64,000 nt of DNA from Amorphophallus konjac. Taxonomy: Eukaryota > Streptophyta > Magnoliopsida > Alismatales > Araceae. Positions 31,651-43,963 of the stretch are shown piece after piece (position 1 is the first letter of the stretch; each line of letters begins with the position of its first letter). The stretch spans positions 1 to 64,000 of the forward strand of contig JAHNEJ010001455.1 of assembly GCA_022559845.1 (NCBI GenBank). The letters are read 5' to 3'. The position numbers and the translations under genes were made by a program. A model generated the notes under the pieces. That model made no database searches and was not told where the DNA came from. It saw only the letters and a list, made by a program, of their open reading frames with translations.

Positions 31651-33622
31651 AATTAGCCTTGTACCTCGATTTTTCTTCTATTGGTTACAGGGAATAAATG
31701 GTCTCTACTAGACCGCCAGATGTATTTAGCGGCCATGCGATAGACCGCTAAACTCCTTCATGCGGTCCTCCCCTGATCGCTATTCTCGGCTGCCTGTCAA
31801 CTCTAAACAGATTGCAGAGTTGCCCTATTAACTATATGATAAACCTAGTTAATGAGTTCCTATTCCTTGTCTTGACTTCATATTCATAATAATGGTTATA
31901 TTGTGCAACATCCTTGATAGATTGCATGTTTTACATGTTTTGAATATCTATTTTATGCCAAAACTTATATAGTTTTGTATTAATGTTATTTCTACATGGT
32001 TTATAGACTTGTCTTAATGATGTTTTGATCGTTGTTTTACTACGATCCTTTCTCATCCATAGTCTTTTCTTAAGTACATGGTGCGTATCTCGGTGCGTGG
32101 CTATTAGATACACTTTACACTTATAAGCACACAATCTTGGACTTGTGATCATCTCCATTGGATATTCCTTCTACTGGACTAGATGATCTTATTTCAAGGC
32201 CTCTGTAAGTCTCCGTGAGCTTGGGATTCCCACTAGGACGTCGAGTTGGTTGTACCCTCAAAACCCAATTGTCTAAAAAGCACTTTACCAGAGTTTTCTA
32301 TGTTCTGGATCTTAACGGCCATCCATTAGACCGCCAGAGTCTAGTAGCGGCCATTCACTTGACTGCCAAAGACGCCTAGCGGCCCTGCCATGACCGCAAG
32401 GTTCTAGAGATTTCATGCGTCGACTCTGTCAATAAACGGTCCGGTACTGAACGCTATTGTATAGAAACGGTCTAGTAAACGATCGCTATTTCAAGAAACG
32501 GCCCTGACATGACCGTTTCTGTCTCAAAAGTCCTTAACCCAAGGCTTGACTCAAGGGTTGATTTTCCTATGTTCTTAGATGGTCTATTGATTATATGGAA
32601 CCTAACATCTTGTTTAAAAGTTATCTAATGAACTATGGAAGTTAATGAATATACCATTATGCTGTCAAATTTCTTTCGTGGCATGACCTTGTTTTAAATC
32701 AATCTTTGAATTCTCATGTTCTTAATTGAAGCATTCTTACCTTGATATTGTTATCATGAGCTTATTATTTTTGGCCGAGCTTTATTGCTATACTCGTGGA
32801 AGTAACTGAATTTATAACGTGAAGATGCAGATTCCCTCGGCTGATTACCGAAAACATGCTATAAACTATGGGATATGATGAACATTGGCATCGCATTGCG
32901 CTGGGAGTACTTTCTTTTATAAATGAGTGAAAACCACGAGACTCTCTTGCGATTTTTACTTGCTTGTTACATGACATTCTAGTGCATAGCCTTTATGGTT
33001 ATGCAAAGTTAAAAGTGCATTCTCGTTAAGTGCTTGTACATTCTTGTTCGTGAAAGGCCACATTCTATTCTTTCTTGATCATATTATCAACATACATGAA
33101 CTCTCATATCTCATCTTGATCATGTCTTCTTACTTACGTTGTTACTTTAGTTTTGTTGGCGTATTTATCGTATGCAATTATTCTCTTATTTTCTAGAGCT
33201 AAAATGCTAATTACTTAAACATTGTCTTCATGTTGATACGAAGATACCTACTGGGTATGTGTGCTCATTCCCTACTTTTCCAATCTTTTTCAGAAAATTC
33301 TAATAGGTCGGATTCAGACTATTCAAGTAATGGATCCGAGAGTGATTAAAGAAGGTGCTAAGCCTTAGATTATCATTAGTTGATAGTCAAGAGTCACTAT
33401 GTAATTTTCTATTTTATTGAGTCTAGTTAGTCATAGAGTCAAGAGTCAACCTTATGTACTTTTGATTATTATTTAAATAAAATAAAGATTTTGTCCAAAC
33501 ATTGTGTATTCATTTCTTATGTGTGAATGTGTTAGCGCGCTGATTATAGTGCTCGCTTGAGGTGTACTAGCCGACTGTTCACGTTCCCGATTGTTTCTGC
33601 TGAATAATCTCGGGGCGTGACA
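31650..33622 (+). repeat. D: Tekay-type LTR, 3' part, plus strand
   Basis: Ends TCTCGGGGCGTGACA at 33622. It matches, in the opposite orientation, the A LTR end at 40661. Shared blocks include CTAGAGCTAAAAT (33196), GATACCTACTGG (33243), GTGTGCTCA, ATTCAAGT-TGGAT-CGAGAGTGA (33318) and AATAAA (33478). It also holds the shared leader module and two clusters of CG inverted repeats (31690-31790, 32310-32525). The start TGTAGTGCCC seen in A and B was not found, so the front is lost or too diverged and 31650 is only where similarity becomes visible. It could be a solo LTR or the 3' LTR of a lost element. Confidence 0.65.
32134..32257 (+). promoter_or_regulatory. D copy of the shared leader module
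   Basis: In sense order: CCATTGGATATTCC, TGGACTAGATGATCTTATTT, CAAGGCCTCTGTAAGTCTCC, TTGGGATTCCC, AGGACGTCGAGTTGGTTGTA. This is the only plus-strand copy, confirming that the module follows element orientation. Confidence 0.7.
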
Positions 33623-34539
33623 CTCCATAGTCAAACTTCGGCTCCGAGGGCCATTAGCTCACTTATACGACCCGTAAATGCGTGTTGGGAATTTTCCCAA
33701 CCCCTATGGGCACCCATTTTACAACAATTCTACAGTAAGCTTGGGCCAACCCATGGCTTGGACAAGCCTGCCGCTTCGGGCAGCAACTCTACAACAAGTT
33801 GGGGCCACCCCTGACCCCCAGACGGGTGGCAACGGGCCACTCACTATTGGTCACCCAGCCAACCCGGGACTACACAATAGCTAGCCACGTTGCACGACAT
33901 TTCTCACTAATGACGGGCCCTTATATCCAAAATGCCTGCACTCAATGCCTACAATTTACTACCCCGACCGCCAGGCAAGATACGAGCAAAAGGGGCCCGC
34001 TAGTCAAGCTGTTTGGCAACACAGAGTTTGTGGGGACCATCCCCAAACACCTTGCGGGCGACAATAATATAACCATGTAATTGGCCCCCACAAGTCAAGA
34101 CCAACATCCTGAGCGCGTAACCCCGCCAAAGGACATAGACAAACGACAAGAGACAACCCCCAGGAGGGGCCACTTCAGTGGCAGCCCACTTTGAGGGTAG
34201 TTCACCCCAGGCGCGACGGCACCCCGGTTGGGGCGAGTTCCCAAGGTGCCCTTCTCCCAACCTTACCTATCCCAGTCCCAACCTAATGTAGCCCAAATCC
34301 CGCCTCGGTGAAGTCCTATGTACTAATCTAGGAAGTGTCCACGAAGGAGAAGTTTGAAGCTCGGAGCAAGCAACCTCGCGCAAAGAACAAGCTAGTCAAC
34401 CTCGTTCTATGCGCCCCAATCAGCCAGTCTGTATCCAGTCCGTATCCTTTTGTTCTTGCATTCACACTGGGTCAAAGTGGGACCCAAAAGTACAAAAAAT
34501 GGGATTTTATAGATTTTCCCATATCCCCTCTATTGGACC

Positions 34540-35095
34540 CCCAAGTGGGACCGTGTAAACCCCTCCCGAGAGGGTGTGGGGTTTACGCGGACCAAGTTGG
34601 TACCCCCAACCTAGTCCGCGTAAACCCTTGGGGGGGTTTACGCAGACCAGGCTTTTACTTAAAAAAAACTATTTTAAAACAAAAAAAATTGGCAACCCAG
34701 CCCGCGTTAACCCCTCCTTAGGAGGGGGGGGTTTATGTAGACCATGCTGGGGGGGCCAGCCTGGTCCGCGTAAAGCCCCTTTCTCTCTCCAAAAAAAAAA
34801 GAAGGGAAGGGGATTTTTGGCCCACGTAAAGTGGTACTTTACGCGGACCAGGCTAACCCCCCAGCCTGGTCCACGTAAATCCCCTTTCTCTATCCAGAAA
34901 TAAAAAAAGGAAAAGAAGGGGATTTTTGGTCCGTGTAAAGGGGTGCTTTACGCGGACCAAGCTGACCCCCCCAGCTTAGTCCACGTAAACCCCCCTCCCC
35001 ATCTTACAAAACAAAAAAAACTTTTTTTTATCTCAGCCAAGGGCTTTACCCGGTCCAAGTTTCCCCTGCCATCCTAGCCCGGGTAAACCCCCCCG
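34540..35095 (+). repeat. F U3 hairpin array, TTTACGCGGACC / GGTCCGCGTAAA
   Basis: Five to six alternating inverted repeats. Best case near 34830-34880: TTTACGCGGACCAGGCT then a 7-nt C-rich loop then AGCCTGGTCCACGTAAA. Others start near 34590, 34715, 34950 and 35043. Between them GTAAACCCC-type and GGGGTTTAC-type arms form a second set of stems. A-rich and CTCTCTCC spacers separate the units. The array lies directly upstream of the F TATA box. Confidence 0.8.
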
Positions 35096-35110
35096 ACCCT
35101 TCATCTCCCT

Positions 35111-35119
35111 CTATAAATT
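35111..35119 (+). promoter_or_regulatory. F TATA box
   Basis: CTATAAATTTCC context at the end of the hairpin array; the GCATCGCATCACA leader follows. A core promoter on motif and position only. Confidence 0.5.
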
Positions 35120-38100
35120 TCCCCCCTTAGGAATCCCAAGGGGAATTGCATCGCATCACATAGCAACGGATACACGGCATACCGCACTTCAGCACCCCAG
35201 TAGCACAAGGAGCAAGCCGCACAGTGAAGGTGTTGGTTGGTGGCTTGCTCGGCTTAACATACGCCGAGGGTATGTCGAGCGAACACCCTTCACATGGCAT
35301 CGAGCCGGTTCACTCAATCCTCCCTCCTCGTTGCGTATGGGGAGTTATGGTAATGGCAATCACACCTGCATATCGGGTTCACCTACGTATGGCACATTAT
35401 GGTAACGATGTGGACGTCATCATGTCAGAATCGCCCCTGTCATGAGACCACATGCCTGTCACTCTTCTCGAGCCTGCCACTGACTATCCCGCTCCCTTAC
35501 TCAAGTTAGCCGGACCCTAGCCTGAATGTAGCACTCCCGAGACTGGACCTAACTCCCAGACATGCTGACAGTTGGCCCTGGGGCCGATGCCCAACTGCTC
35601 ACCCTGAGCCATGCCCTACCTTCCTCATGTGCTAGTCAGTGTCAGTGCCTGCCATTCAGTCCAACCCCCACCCCTCCGCCACACCTGTAGTTCCCTTCGG
35701 GGACTCTCTGTACAAATGCGAACGTCCACTTTTTCCTGCAATGACCCGGGGGCCGACACGTATGTCGGGATTGTCCTATGGCTTGCACCTGATGTACTTA
35801 GGCCTTCAGTGCCTACCTATAAAGCCTCTACGACATTCATAAGGAAAGAATAGCCAAAAATCCAGTCTTTCCCGTATATCAGCGCCGATGTTTTCTTGCG
35901 GCCCTCATTCTCTTCTTTGCCTCACCTAGTCACCCGAAAACCAATGTTTTCAACCATGTCTGTCAGATTTGACGGTCATAGTCTAGCTGCAGTGCCTACC
36001 CGGTACTCTATGTACGCTATGGCTTCTAGGGTATCCCAGTCCTCCTTCAGCAAAAGAATCAAAGGTGTTCGGATTCATTCCGATGTAAAACAAACACCGA
36101 CTGCTTGCGGTCAGTTGGGAAGACATCCTGTACACGAGTCACCATAATCGCCTCCACTAGTACCAACGGAACCTGCTCCTCTCCATGTGTCGCCCAACAT
36201 TCTGTGCCCACGTGCCGTGCCCTGGTGGCACTTCCCCAGAAAAAAACTTGGTTCCGCAGGTGATCATCAAGAAATTGATTGGCATGCCTGCACTCCATCC
36301 AGCCATCCCAGTCCCAGTCATCCAGAATGATTAAGCATATGCTACTCTTTCCTATGCATTCCTATTGTTCTTTGCGTTTCTCTGTCAACACCCCATAATC
36401 CCCACATGCCAAGTCGACCCATCTTAGCCTTTCGAAAAGCGAGTGGGTGTCACGCCGCAAAAATTTAAAAGTTTCCGCATTCGGCGAACAATGGCTTTTA
36501 TCAATGAAATATGGATGATTGTGTTTATCTTATTCCCACTTTCATGATTTCAGTTACCGATGTTTGCGTTGTCTCACCAGTAAACATATTATCCCCCTTT
36601 TGCATCATGGCTTTTATGGTATTTCACCCCCCTTTGCTGACGAAGTGAATCAAGGTGTTCGAGTTCAATCCAATGTAAATAAACATCAATCGCTTGTGAT
36701 CAGTGGAGATGTCATATAGCACCCGATCTTCCACATCACCTGGCACATCTGCACTTGTGAATCCCCCTTTGACTTTAACTATTGAGTAGTTATCGTGCCA
36801 TCCAATATAGGGTTCCGTTGTGCGTCCTCAATGTCTTCTTTGAAGTATTAAATCCATTAAGAAAGAGGTCGAGGAGATAATATTTTTCCCCAAAAAAAGA
36901 GAAGAGAAAAAGTGGGAAAACAAAAATTGGCATGCCCGGTGGGACGACTCTCACCTTCATCATTCATCGGCGAGGGTGATGATATCACTCTAAGCACATG
37001 ATGTCTTTCTCCTTTCCTACTGGAGAGGTAGAGAAGGGTTCATAAGTGCTTCTGCCCACGTCCGTTGAGTAGGATAAAGCTCTGCCAGTCTAGGCTCCTC
37101 CAATTCAGTCTTCTCAACACTCTAGTTCCCAATTACTGATGGCAATAGTCACCTAGGGCCCCTTGGTCATCGCCGCACATGCCAGACATGGCTACCTCAT
37201 AATGCCAATCATGTTTGGCAACTTTGAACCAGTTATTGGTTCGCCCTATTTCTTGGGTGTGGTCACTGTGGCGACAGCTAGACCAATCACAACAACGACT
37301 CAAGCGAGCATTCTACCCCCAGTCACTCTAGCAACAACTCGCCCCAACACCAAGTCGTGGGTCCTAGCCTCTCTAGTTACTGCCACCTACTTTCCATCAC
37401 AGGCATTTAGGGCTACCCCAACAACCTAGCATGCAGGTTCTCCATCCCGCACCCCAGATATCTCAACAACCCATGTGCATACAAAGCTGCGGGCCCCAGT
37501 CCCAGCAAGGTCGATCCCCAAGACGGGTACTCTGCCTCGGGCATCGACAATGTCGACTCTTACCAAAGACATTATGCCTCGGGTGACTAAATACCAAATT
37601 TTCTCTGTGCATCATGTCGGTGCCGAGACATCCTTGGCACCATAGAAGAAGCGACATGGTTGTGGTAGACATAGGACCACCACATCCCCAGTCACCTCCA
37701 ACTCTGACAGGACTATGCTAGTTGGAGATCTTAGAATTCAGATCGATGATGGAGAGCTGATTTTTCCACACGACTGACAAGTTCCAACTTTCGGGACCTC
37801 TAACCGCTTCGAACTCCTACGGTGTGCGTGGGAGGATGAAGCAAGATTAAAGGGTGAAGTGTCACCACTTTGGCTTCGCAACAACAATGATCTCACCCCG
37901 GCCGCATCCAGCACTCACAGAACCCAATAGGGCGGCGATTACAAACAAGAGCGTCGGCCCTGCTTCAAATAGATGTGGGTCACTAGAGAGGAAGCCTAGG
38001 TAGTCCGAAGAGTGCGGGCTGAGACATCACTCTAGTCATCAAAGCAGCATCAAGTTCGGGACCCAATGGGACACTCGTCCAACCAACCAGATGTAACCCA

Positions 38101-38575
38101 GGCGGTGGAGGCATCCCACCCTAACAGAAATAAGTGGAAGGAATCTCGTCACCAACACGGTGTACAACCCGCTTCAGATTAATCCCGGAGTAGTTGAAGG
38201 CGAGTGTCTGATGTCTTAGCAAAAAGAATATCAGTCTTTGATAGGTTGGGGGCACCTATGCCAGTATGCCCTGATAAATCTCGCAAGAAAAAGAGAATGT
38301 TGTGGGTCATCAACAACGTCGTGCCAGTATTCACCTGTTATACTACTGGCTAGCAATCGGAGGGTCAATCATATGACCTAAATGAAACTCTGGCCCATTG
38401 GAGGAGAGCTCAGCCCTAACCGTAGGCATCCACACTAACCGGTGAAGGAGGCGTGTCCTCTTCCGACCAGCCTAGTCAACCCTGAGTTGAACAAGTCTCC
38501 ACGAAAGGTTGCAGTGTTCCTGTGCGTGAGGAATAGGTCGTCAAGCCTAGACTCGATGGTGAAGGACAAGGGATT
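35120..38575 (+). other. F leader / R-U5 and upstream gag region, no gene supported
   Basis: Mostly non-coding. An approximately 75-bp block is present twice: 36055-36130 and 36645-36715 share GGTGTTCG-TTCA-TCC-ATGTAAA-AAACA and GTGATCAGT-type text. A purine-rich stretch (36890-36915) precedes TTGGCATGCCCGGTGGGACG at 36925, so the LTR probably ends shortly before it. From 37080 to 38570 short frames in all phases are broken; some may be remains of the gag N-terminus. Confidence 0.4.
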
Positions 38576-40660
38576 AAATTGAAGCCCGGTTGAAGGAAAA
38601 TCAGCAGCTAAATGCTCTCCTCCAAGAGTCGCTATCAGAGCGTGATCTCCAGCCGCACCACACCATCCGACCCCCAACTGAGGGGCAAGTTCCCTTGGGA
38701 AGGTCTAGTGGCGCCAATGTCTCGACTTCAGCCACCGAAGCACCGACAACAATAGGACCTAGTACATCCCTAGTGGGGCCTAATCCTTGGCTGGTCAATA
38801 CATCAATACTGGAAAGTTTCATGGCATAGTGACAAATGATCGAGCGAATTATTGAAAGTAAGTTCGCTCAATATAGTAAAGGGGTTGCCCCAGTGGACCT
38901 CTATAGTGTGTCGTATCTGTTACACAACCAACTCAAGAAGCTCCCTCCAGAATATACCAAGGCCCCAAAGCTGCAAAAGTTCGATGGGCAAGGATGTCCT
39001 CATGAACGTCTTTCATATTATATAACGGCCATGGGTGACTTGTCATTGGATAAGTCTTACCTCCTCTGATATTTCACCACTTCCCTTACGGGAATTACCT
39101 TCCAATGGTATTCCTGCTTAAGGCCCAACTCAGTAACAGATTGGGCCGATTTATAGAAGAAATTTCTCGACCGTTTCCAGACGGCTAAGAGAAAAGTCTC
39201 GTTAGCTGAGGTCTACTCCATTCTACAAAAGAAAGGCGAGACAACCCTCGACTTCATCAAGCAATGGCATGACGTCAGCACGAGGTGCAGTCATCCTCCA
39301 ATGCAGGAAGATGCCATCACCATTTATCGAAAAGGCTTGGTGGTGGAAGTAAGTGAGAAACTCCTCAGCACCAATATAAGAAGTTTCGAGCAGCTCAACT
39401 TTGTCGTGGCCGAGATCAAGATGTTCTTTGCCAACTATCTCGGCTATGTCCCGACCAACGGGAAGCAGATCAGGGATTGCCAGTCAGCCAAAGGAGTAAA
39501 TGTTGTTGAGTTCTCCCCTACCGGTGAGAATGCCAGAGAAACTGGCTTGAGCAGCCCCACAAAGAAGTCCAAAAGTAAACCCTCAGCCCCCTCTTTCGAC
39601 GAGTGAATGCGAACACCCATCTCTTTCAAAAAAGAGCATACGAAGAAACTCTTCGAGCTCTGCTCCGCACAAGGGCTGATCGATTTGCCAAAACCTAAGA
39701 GGCCAGGAGATGCCTAAAAGGTTGGTGAACCCAATTTCTACCCATATCACCTCATATTGGGCCACTCTATCGAAGACTATTACATCTTCAAAACCCAGGT
39801 AGAGATGCTAATTCGGGATGGCCTCATTACAGTGAAGAGTGCTCGTGTTGACCGGCCTCAGCCTTACACTTGGACTAGGCCGAATAGAATGGCCTACACA
39901 GTCCATTTATCGGCACATGTGATACACAAAATGACTGCACCTCCCTCTGATAATGGCAAGAGACCAGGAATGGTTCCCAGTGAACATAAAGACAAGCAAC
40001 GACACCCAGAGTTCGTAGCCCACAAGAGTCGAGTCCAGCAGACCTCTGAATATCTAATGAGTCACAGGGGGCAAGGTGATGGCCAAGGCGTTCCAACCTC
40101 TCGTAGGTCATCCAATAACGTCTGGGCTTCAACATCATCATGCACCCCTCCTAACACCGAGAGGCGAGGAGCTATTCCAGCTAGCCCAGTAGGGTGACCC
40201 TCGGGCTGGTGCCCGTGGCAAGACTTAGAGTCACTCCTGTTCTCCCAAGAAGACATGAGGAGACTTCTCCAGGTTCTTCTCGATAGAGATGATGTCTGGA
40301 TGAGCAACCCGCCCAAGGGCTCGTTGACAGGTCGTCAAGAAGAGTCTCACCACCGGTCCATTACAGCGGCATCTTCCTCCGTAGGAGATAGAGGAAAGAG
40401 ACCACAGCCAGTCGAAAGATCAGTGCGACTGTGCCAGGATGTCGTAGCCAACGTTGCCCGCAATACAACCACACCAAACATGGGGAAGTCTTCTCCGGCA
40501 CCCACAGTTGTATGCACAACTCGGGCTGGTTGCTTAGAGGAGGAATCATCCCATCTCAGCCTCTGGAAAGGGAAAAGTGACTCCATTCCCACCCAAGAAG
40601 TCTAAAAGGGCTCCCCGAGCCAAAAAGGCTAAGTCGAAACGACAAAACCCCAAAGGGTTT
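38576..40660 (+). pseudogene. F gag, broken and truncated by element A
   Basis: A coiled-coil-like start (KENQQLNALLQESLSERDLQ), then 38836-39606 with the retrotransposon gag core: APKLQKFDGQGCPHERLSYY, WADL then KKFLDRFQTAKRKVSLAEVY, TLDFIKQWHDVSTRC, EDAITIYRKGLVVEVSEKLL. Downstream, FYPYHLILGHSIEDYYIFKT (about 39740-39795) is the zinc-knuckle-like motif of Tat gag with both Cys replaced. A basic tail (KKSKRAPRAKKAKSKRQNPK) at 40595-40655 ends at the A insertion. At least four in-frame stops (39068, 39152, 39604, 39716) and phase changes occur, so it is inactive. Confidence 0.78.
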
Positions 40661-41814
40661 TGTCACGCCCTGAGCCTTTATTACAGCGGAAGACTCGCTC
40701 GAGGAACGCGAACAGCTGGCATGGTAAGTCTCTTGCAAGCAAGAACGATCAGAGCGTAAGGCAATCACACATAAGAATGCAATCGCATAATATTTACTCA
40801 ACTTCAACTTTCATTAATAATTAAATCTAATATTCGAATACAACCACTAATTCAACTTCCATCATGCTAGACTCAAGAAATAAGAAATTACATAGACTCG
40901 ATCTGAACAATGTAAACTTCCTAAGTCTTCGCTCATTCTTTATTCACTCTCGAATCCACAACTTGAATATTCCGAATCCGAACCCGACTCACTTCCATTT
41001 CTTGAAAAAGAATGGAAATAGGTAGTGAGCACACTTGTCCAGTAGGTATCTTTGCATCAACATGAAGGCATCATTAAAGTAATTAATATTTTAGCTCTAG
41101 AGAAATAAGGTAAAATCATGCAAATGTGATCAATCACGCGATTAAACCAAAGTATGTAAGATAGAATGAGAGCAAGTATGAACTAGCAAGAATGTTATAA
41201 GAACATGATATGGCCTTTCATGAACAAGAATGTAACGAGAATGTAGTAGCAAGTCACATAATCATCACTCCAGTATCTTTTGCTTATGAGCAAGTACTTC
41301 ATGAATTTCTATGGAATATCAAGAAAGGCAAGTATCAATCATGTTGTATTGTGTTGTTGATTTTCACTTATTTATAAAGAAAGTACTCCCAGCGTAATGC
41401 AACGCCAGTAGCATCATACCCCATGGTTTATAATAGTATGTTTCCGACAATCAGCCGAGGGGACTAGCATAGAGCCCTTGAACACAACCAGTGCTCGATC
41501 GCATCTTCAAGTATAAATCAAGCTTTTTCCACGCATGTAACAATAAAGTATGGCCAAGAATAGACAATTTCAACAAGCTCTTGATAAAAATAATTCAATG
41601 AATGAATGCTTTAATAAGAATCATGAGAAATCAAGAATGTCTTATACTATGTTATGCTTATGGAAATAAATCGGCAGCATAACGGTACATTCTTTATCTT
41701 CCATTCATTATATTAGGTTTCTTGATCAATATGATAAGTTCTAGATCATCAAGAGTCCATCTAGAAACCTTGGAATATCAACTCTTGGTCAAACCTCGGG
41801 TTAAAATACTCAAG

Positions 41815-42665
41815 CATTGTGACGGTCGTGTACTGGGCCATTACATGATGTGACGCTCCAGTATTGGGCCGTTACATTAGTTTGAATCTCAAACCAAGAA
41901 ATCGGACTTAGTTGAATGTGACGGTCGTATATTGGGCCGTTACATGTGCCTGACGGTCCAATATAGATCCGTTACACTACTGATAACTAGAAACATCGAT
42001 AGTGTAATCTAATCAATTGGTTTTAATGGTACAACCAACTTGGCGTCCTAGTGGGAATCCCAGGCTCGCGGAGAATTACGGAGGCCTTGAAACAAGATTT
42101 TCTAGTCCATTGGAAGGAATATCCAATAGAGAGGTCCTCATGTCCAAGAATAATGTTCCTATAATGCAAAGTGAACTAATGGACATATACCTGAATATAT
42201 GCCATGTACTTAGAGAAATGACTCTATTGATAGAGAGGATGTGTAACAATAGGAAATCTTGATAAAACTCCGTCAATACATCTTTGGAAAATCATGATTT
42301 AGATACAAAACTATAGAATTTTGGCACATGAAATTAACATAACTTAAAGTAACTTAAGATACCCAAATTATGCAATTTCTATCATGAATCAGTAAAAATC
42401 TTAAAGACATGAAATTAGGTCAAAACTTGGATAACTAGGCTTATTTATAAGTTAACTTGACTGATTTTTAATTCTGTATACGATTACCTTGACGGTCTAG
42501 AATGGGTGCGTCACAGTGATTGTGACGGTCTATCGAGAGTCCGTTACAGTAATGTAACGCTCCATAGATGGTGCGTGAGAGACAACAGAGTAATCTAAAT
42601 ACAACAGAGAGGGTGACGGCTTATCGTAAGGCCGTTACAGTCTGTGACGGTCTAAGTATGATGCG
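41815..42665 (-). repeat. A LTR clusters of TGACGGTC...GGCCGTTAC units
   Basis: Nine units of about 28 nt in two groups (41815-41980 and 42485-42665), for example TGACGGTCGTATATTGGGCC-GTTACATG, TGACGCTCCAGTATTGGGCC-GTTACATT and TGACGGTCTATCGAGAGTCC-GTTACAGT. The arms GACGGYC and GRCCGTT pair while the centres differ. Two more lie at 43565-43635. Confidence 0.75.
42026..42148 (-). promoter_or_regulatory. A copy of the shared leader module
   Basis: Plus-strand landmarks GGTACAACCAACTTGGCGTC, GGGAATCCCAGGCTCGCGGA, GAATTACGGAGGCCTTG, CTAGTCCATTGGAAGGAATA and GAGGTCCTCATGTCCAAG. Confidence 0.72.
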
Positions 42666-43401
42666 TCAGAGTCCCTGCTAACAGTATAATGAAATAAAAA
42701 GACTATGATTTGAAACCATGTCATATTTTTGAAAAGATTTAACTACCCCAATCATGACAAAATGAAGTAAAGGTCATCTCGAGGCATAGGTTGCAGTGAA
42801 TTGACAAGATAATATCTTTGATCTTTGATTAGGGCTAAAAATATGTATATATGTATGAACCCACTAAAACATGAAATTCATAGTCTATAATGCATGAAAT
42901 CAAGCACAATCAGAGGGCTTTTATCCCTAACAAGATGCTTTTACCAATCATGAGATAACCTACCTCTTAACTAGGCTTTAAGCTTCTAATTTGAGTCTGA
43001 AAGACGTGCCCTAGTTCTCCCTTTCCAGTGAGTTTCCAGCAACTTCACGCCGCTCTATCTCTTCAGCCTCTTGACCTAAGAATGTGAAAGTTTGAGGGTA
43101 AGAATATGAAACTAAGGTGAACAAAAAGTTCATAAGGATTGAATTCTAATTACCTCGTTTAGACGTCCTAATCTCTTGATCTCCAAGGTCCTTTACTCTG
43201 AATCCTGGGTTACTATGGCCGAACCAACAACTTTGGAAGCTTCAATCTCCTTGGTTGCTTGATCTCCTAACAAGAAATTTGGAGAACTATTAGTCTAAAG
43301 TATACTAAATAAAATCTTCTAAAGAACTTATCTGAAATTCTATCTCCTTACCTTGATTCTTCACGAGCCAAAAATAAGGGCCGCTCAGTTCAGAACTAGG
43401 T

Positions 43402-43413
43402 CCTATTTATAGG
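43402..43413 (-). promoter_or_regulatory. A LTR TATA box
   Basis: CCTATAAATAGG, about 540 nt inside the LTR edge, followed in sense by ACCTAGTTCTGAAC. The same text, mutated to CCTATGAATAGGACCTAGTT, is in B at 54463. Confidence 0.65.
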
Positions 43414-43950
43414 ATCTTGAAGATTAGATCGATTCTAGAGTCCTTAGATTTTCAGATCCTAATCCCTAAGAGTCCTTAGTAATGTTATAAACTCTCCCAA
43501 GTCGATCTCTTGTAGATAAGATCCCAAAGTTCTAATCTTTTTACTCGTTCTTTCTTTCACGGAACTGTTAGAGTGTAACGCATCAAGACTGGTGCGTTAC
43601 ATGGCTGTGGCGGTCGCACGATAGACCGCTACATCCAACGTGCACAGAGTTCAACATCAATCAAACTCTTTTGTTAATTATCCATATTATTATTCATAAA
43701 AATGATATTTATCCTTAACATATGTAAATAGGCTAAATAACCTTCTAGAATATGGGCCAAACTTAATGGGCTTGGTCCTTAAACCCTTTTGGATTTTATT
43801 AAAATAGGCTAGGTTAATTATTTAACATAATTGGGCTTTATAATGAGTTATTAATCCAATAATCCTTTTATTAATCTATTTAGCCCTTATAAATTCTAAA
43901 AATTTCTATAAATAACTCAGAAATTATTACATAAATTCTAGGGCACTACA

Positions 43951-43963
43951 CCCACCCCCACTT
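43951..43963 (-). promoter_or_regulatory. A polypurine tract
   Basis: AAGTGGGGGTGGG on the minus strand directly adjoining TGTAGTGCCC of the 3' LTR. Confidence 0.85.

Larger units (their letters stand above)
33683..40660 (+). mobile_element. F: Tat-like Ty3/gypsy retrotransposon, 5' part
   Basis: Plus-strand element. Probable LTR start TGTTGGGAATTTTCCCAACC at 33683; the 33623-33682 bases between D and F are unassigned. It has a hairpin-rich U3, a TATA box at 35111, a long leader, TTGGCATGCCCGGTGGGACG at 36925 (a motif I associate with the primer-site area of Tat-type elements, from memory), and a decayed gag with Tat-type organisation. It is cut at 40660/40661 by element A; the probable target duplication is GGTTT (40656-40660). 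Protease and RT are not in the window; they are predicted to lie beyond it. Confidence 0.6.
40661..43950 (-). repeat. A 3' LTR (3290 bp)
   Basis: Reads TGTAGTGCCCTAGAATTTAT to CAGGGCGTGACA on the minus strand. It contains AATAAA-type signals, three clusters of CG inverted repeats (41815-41980, 42485-42665, 43565-43635), the shared leader module and a TATA box. Homologous to D and B in the opposite orientation. Confidence 0.88.

Noticed and set aside
33617..34080. Overlapping plus-strand open frames of 60-90 codons
   Set aside because: They lie in the presumed U3 of element F, with no motif and no continuation.
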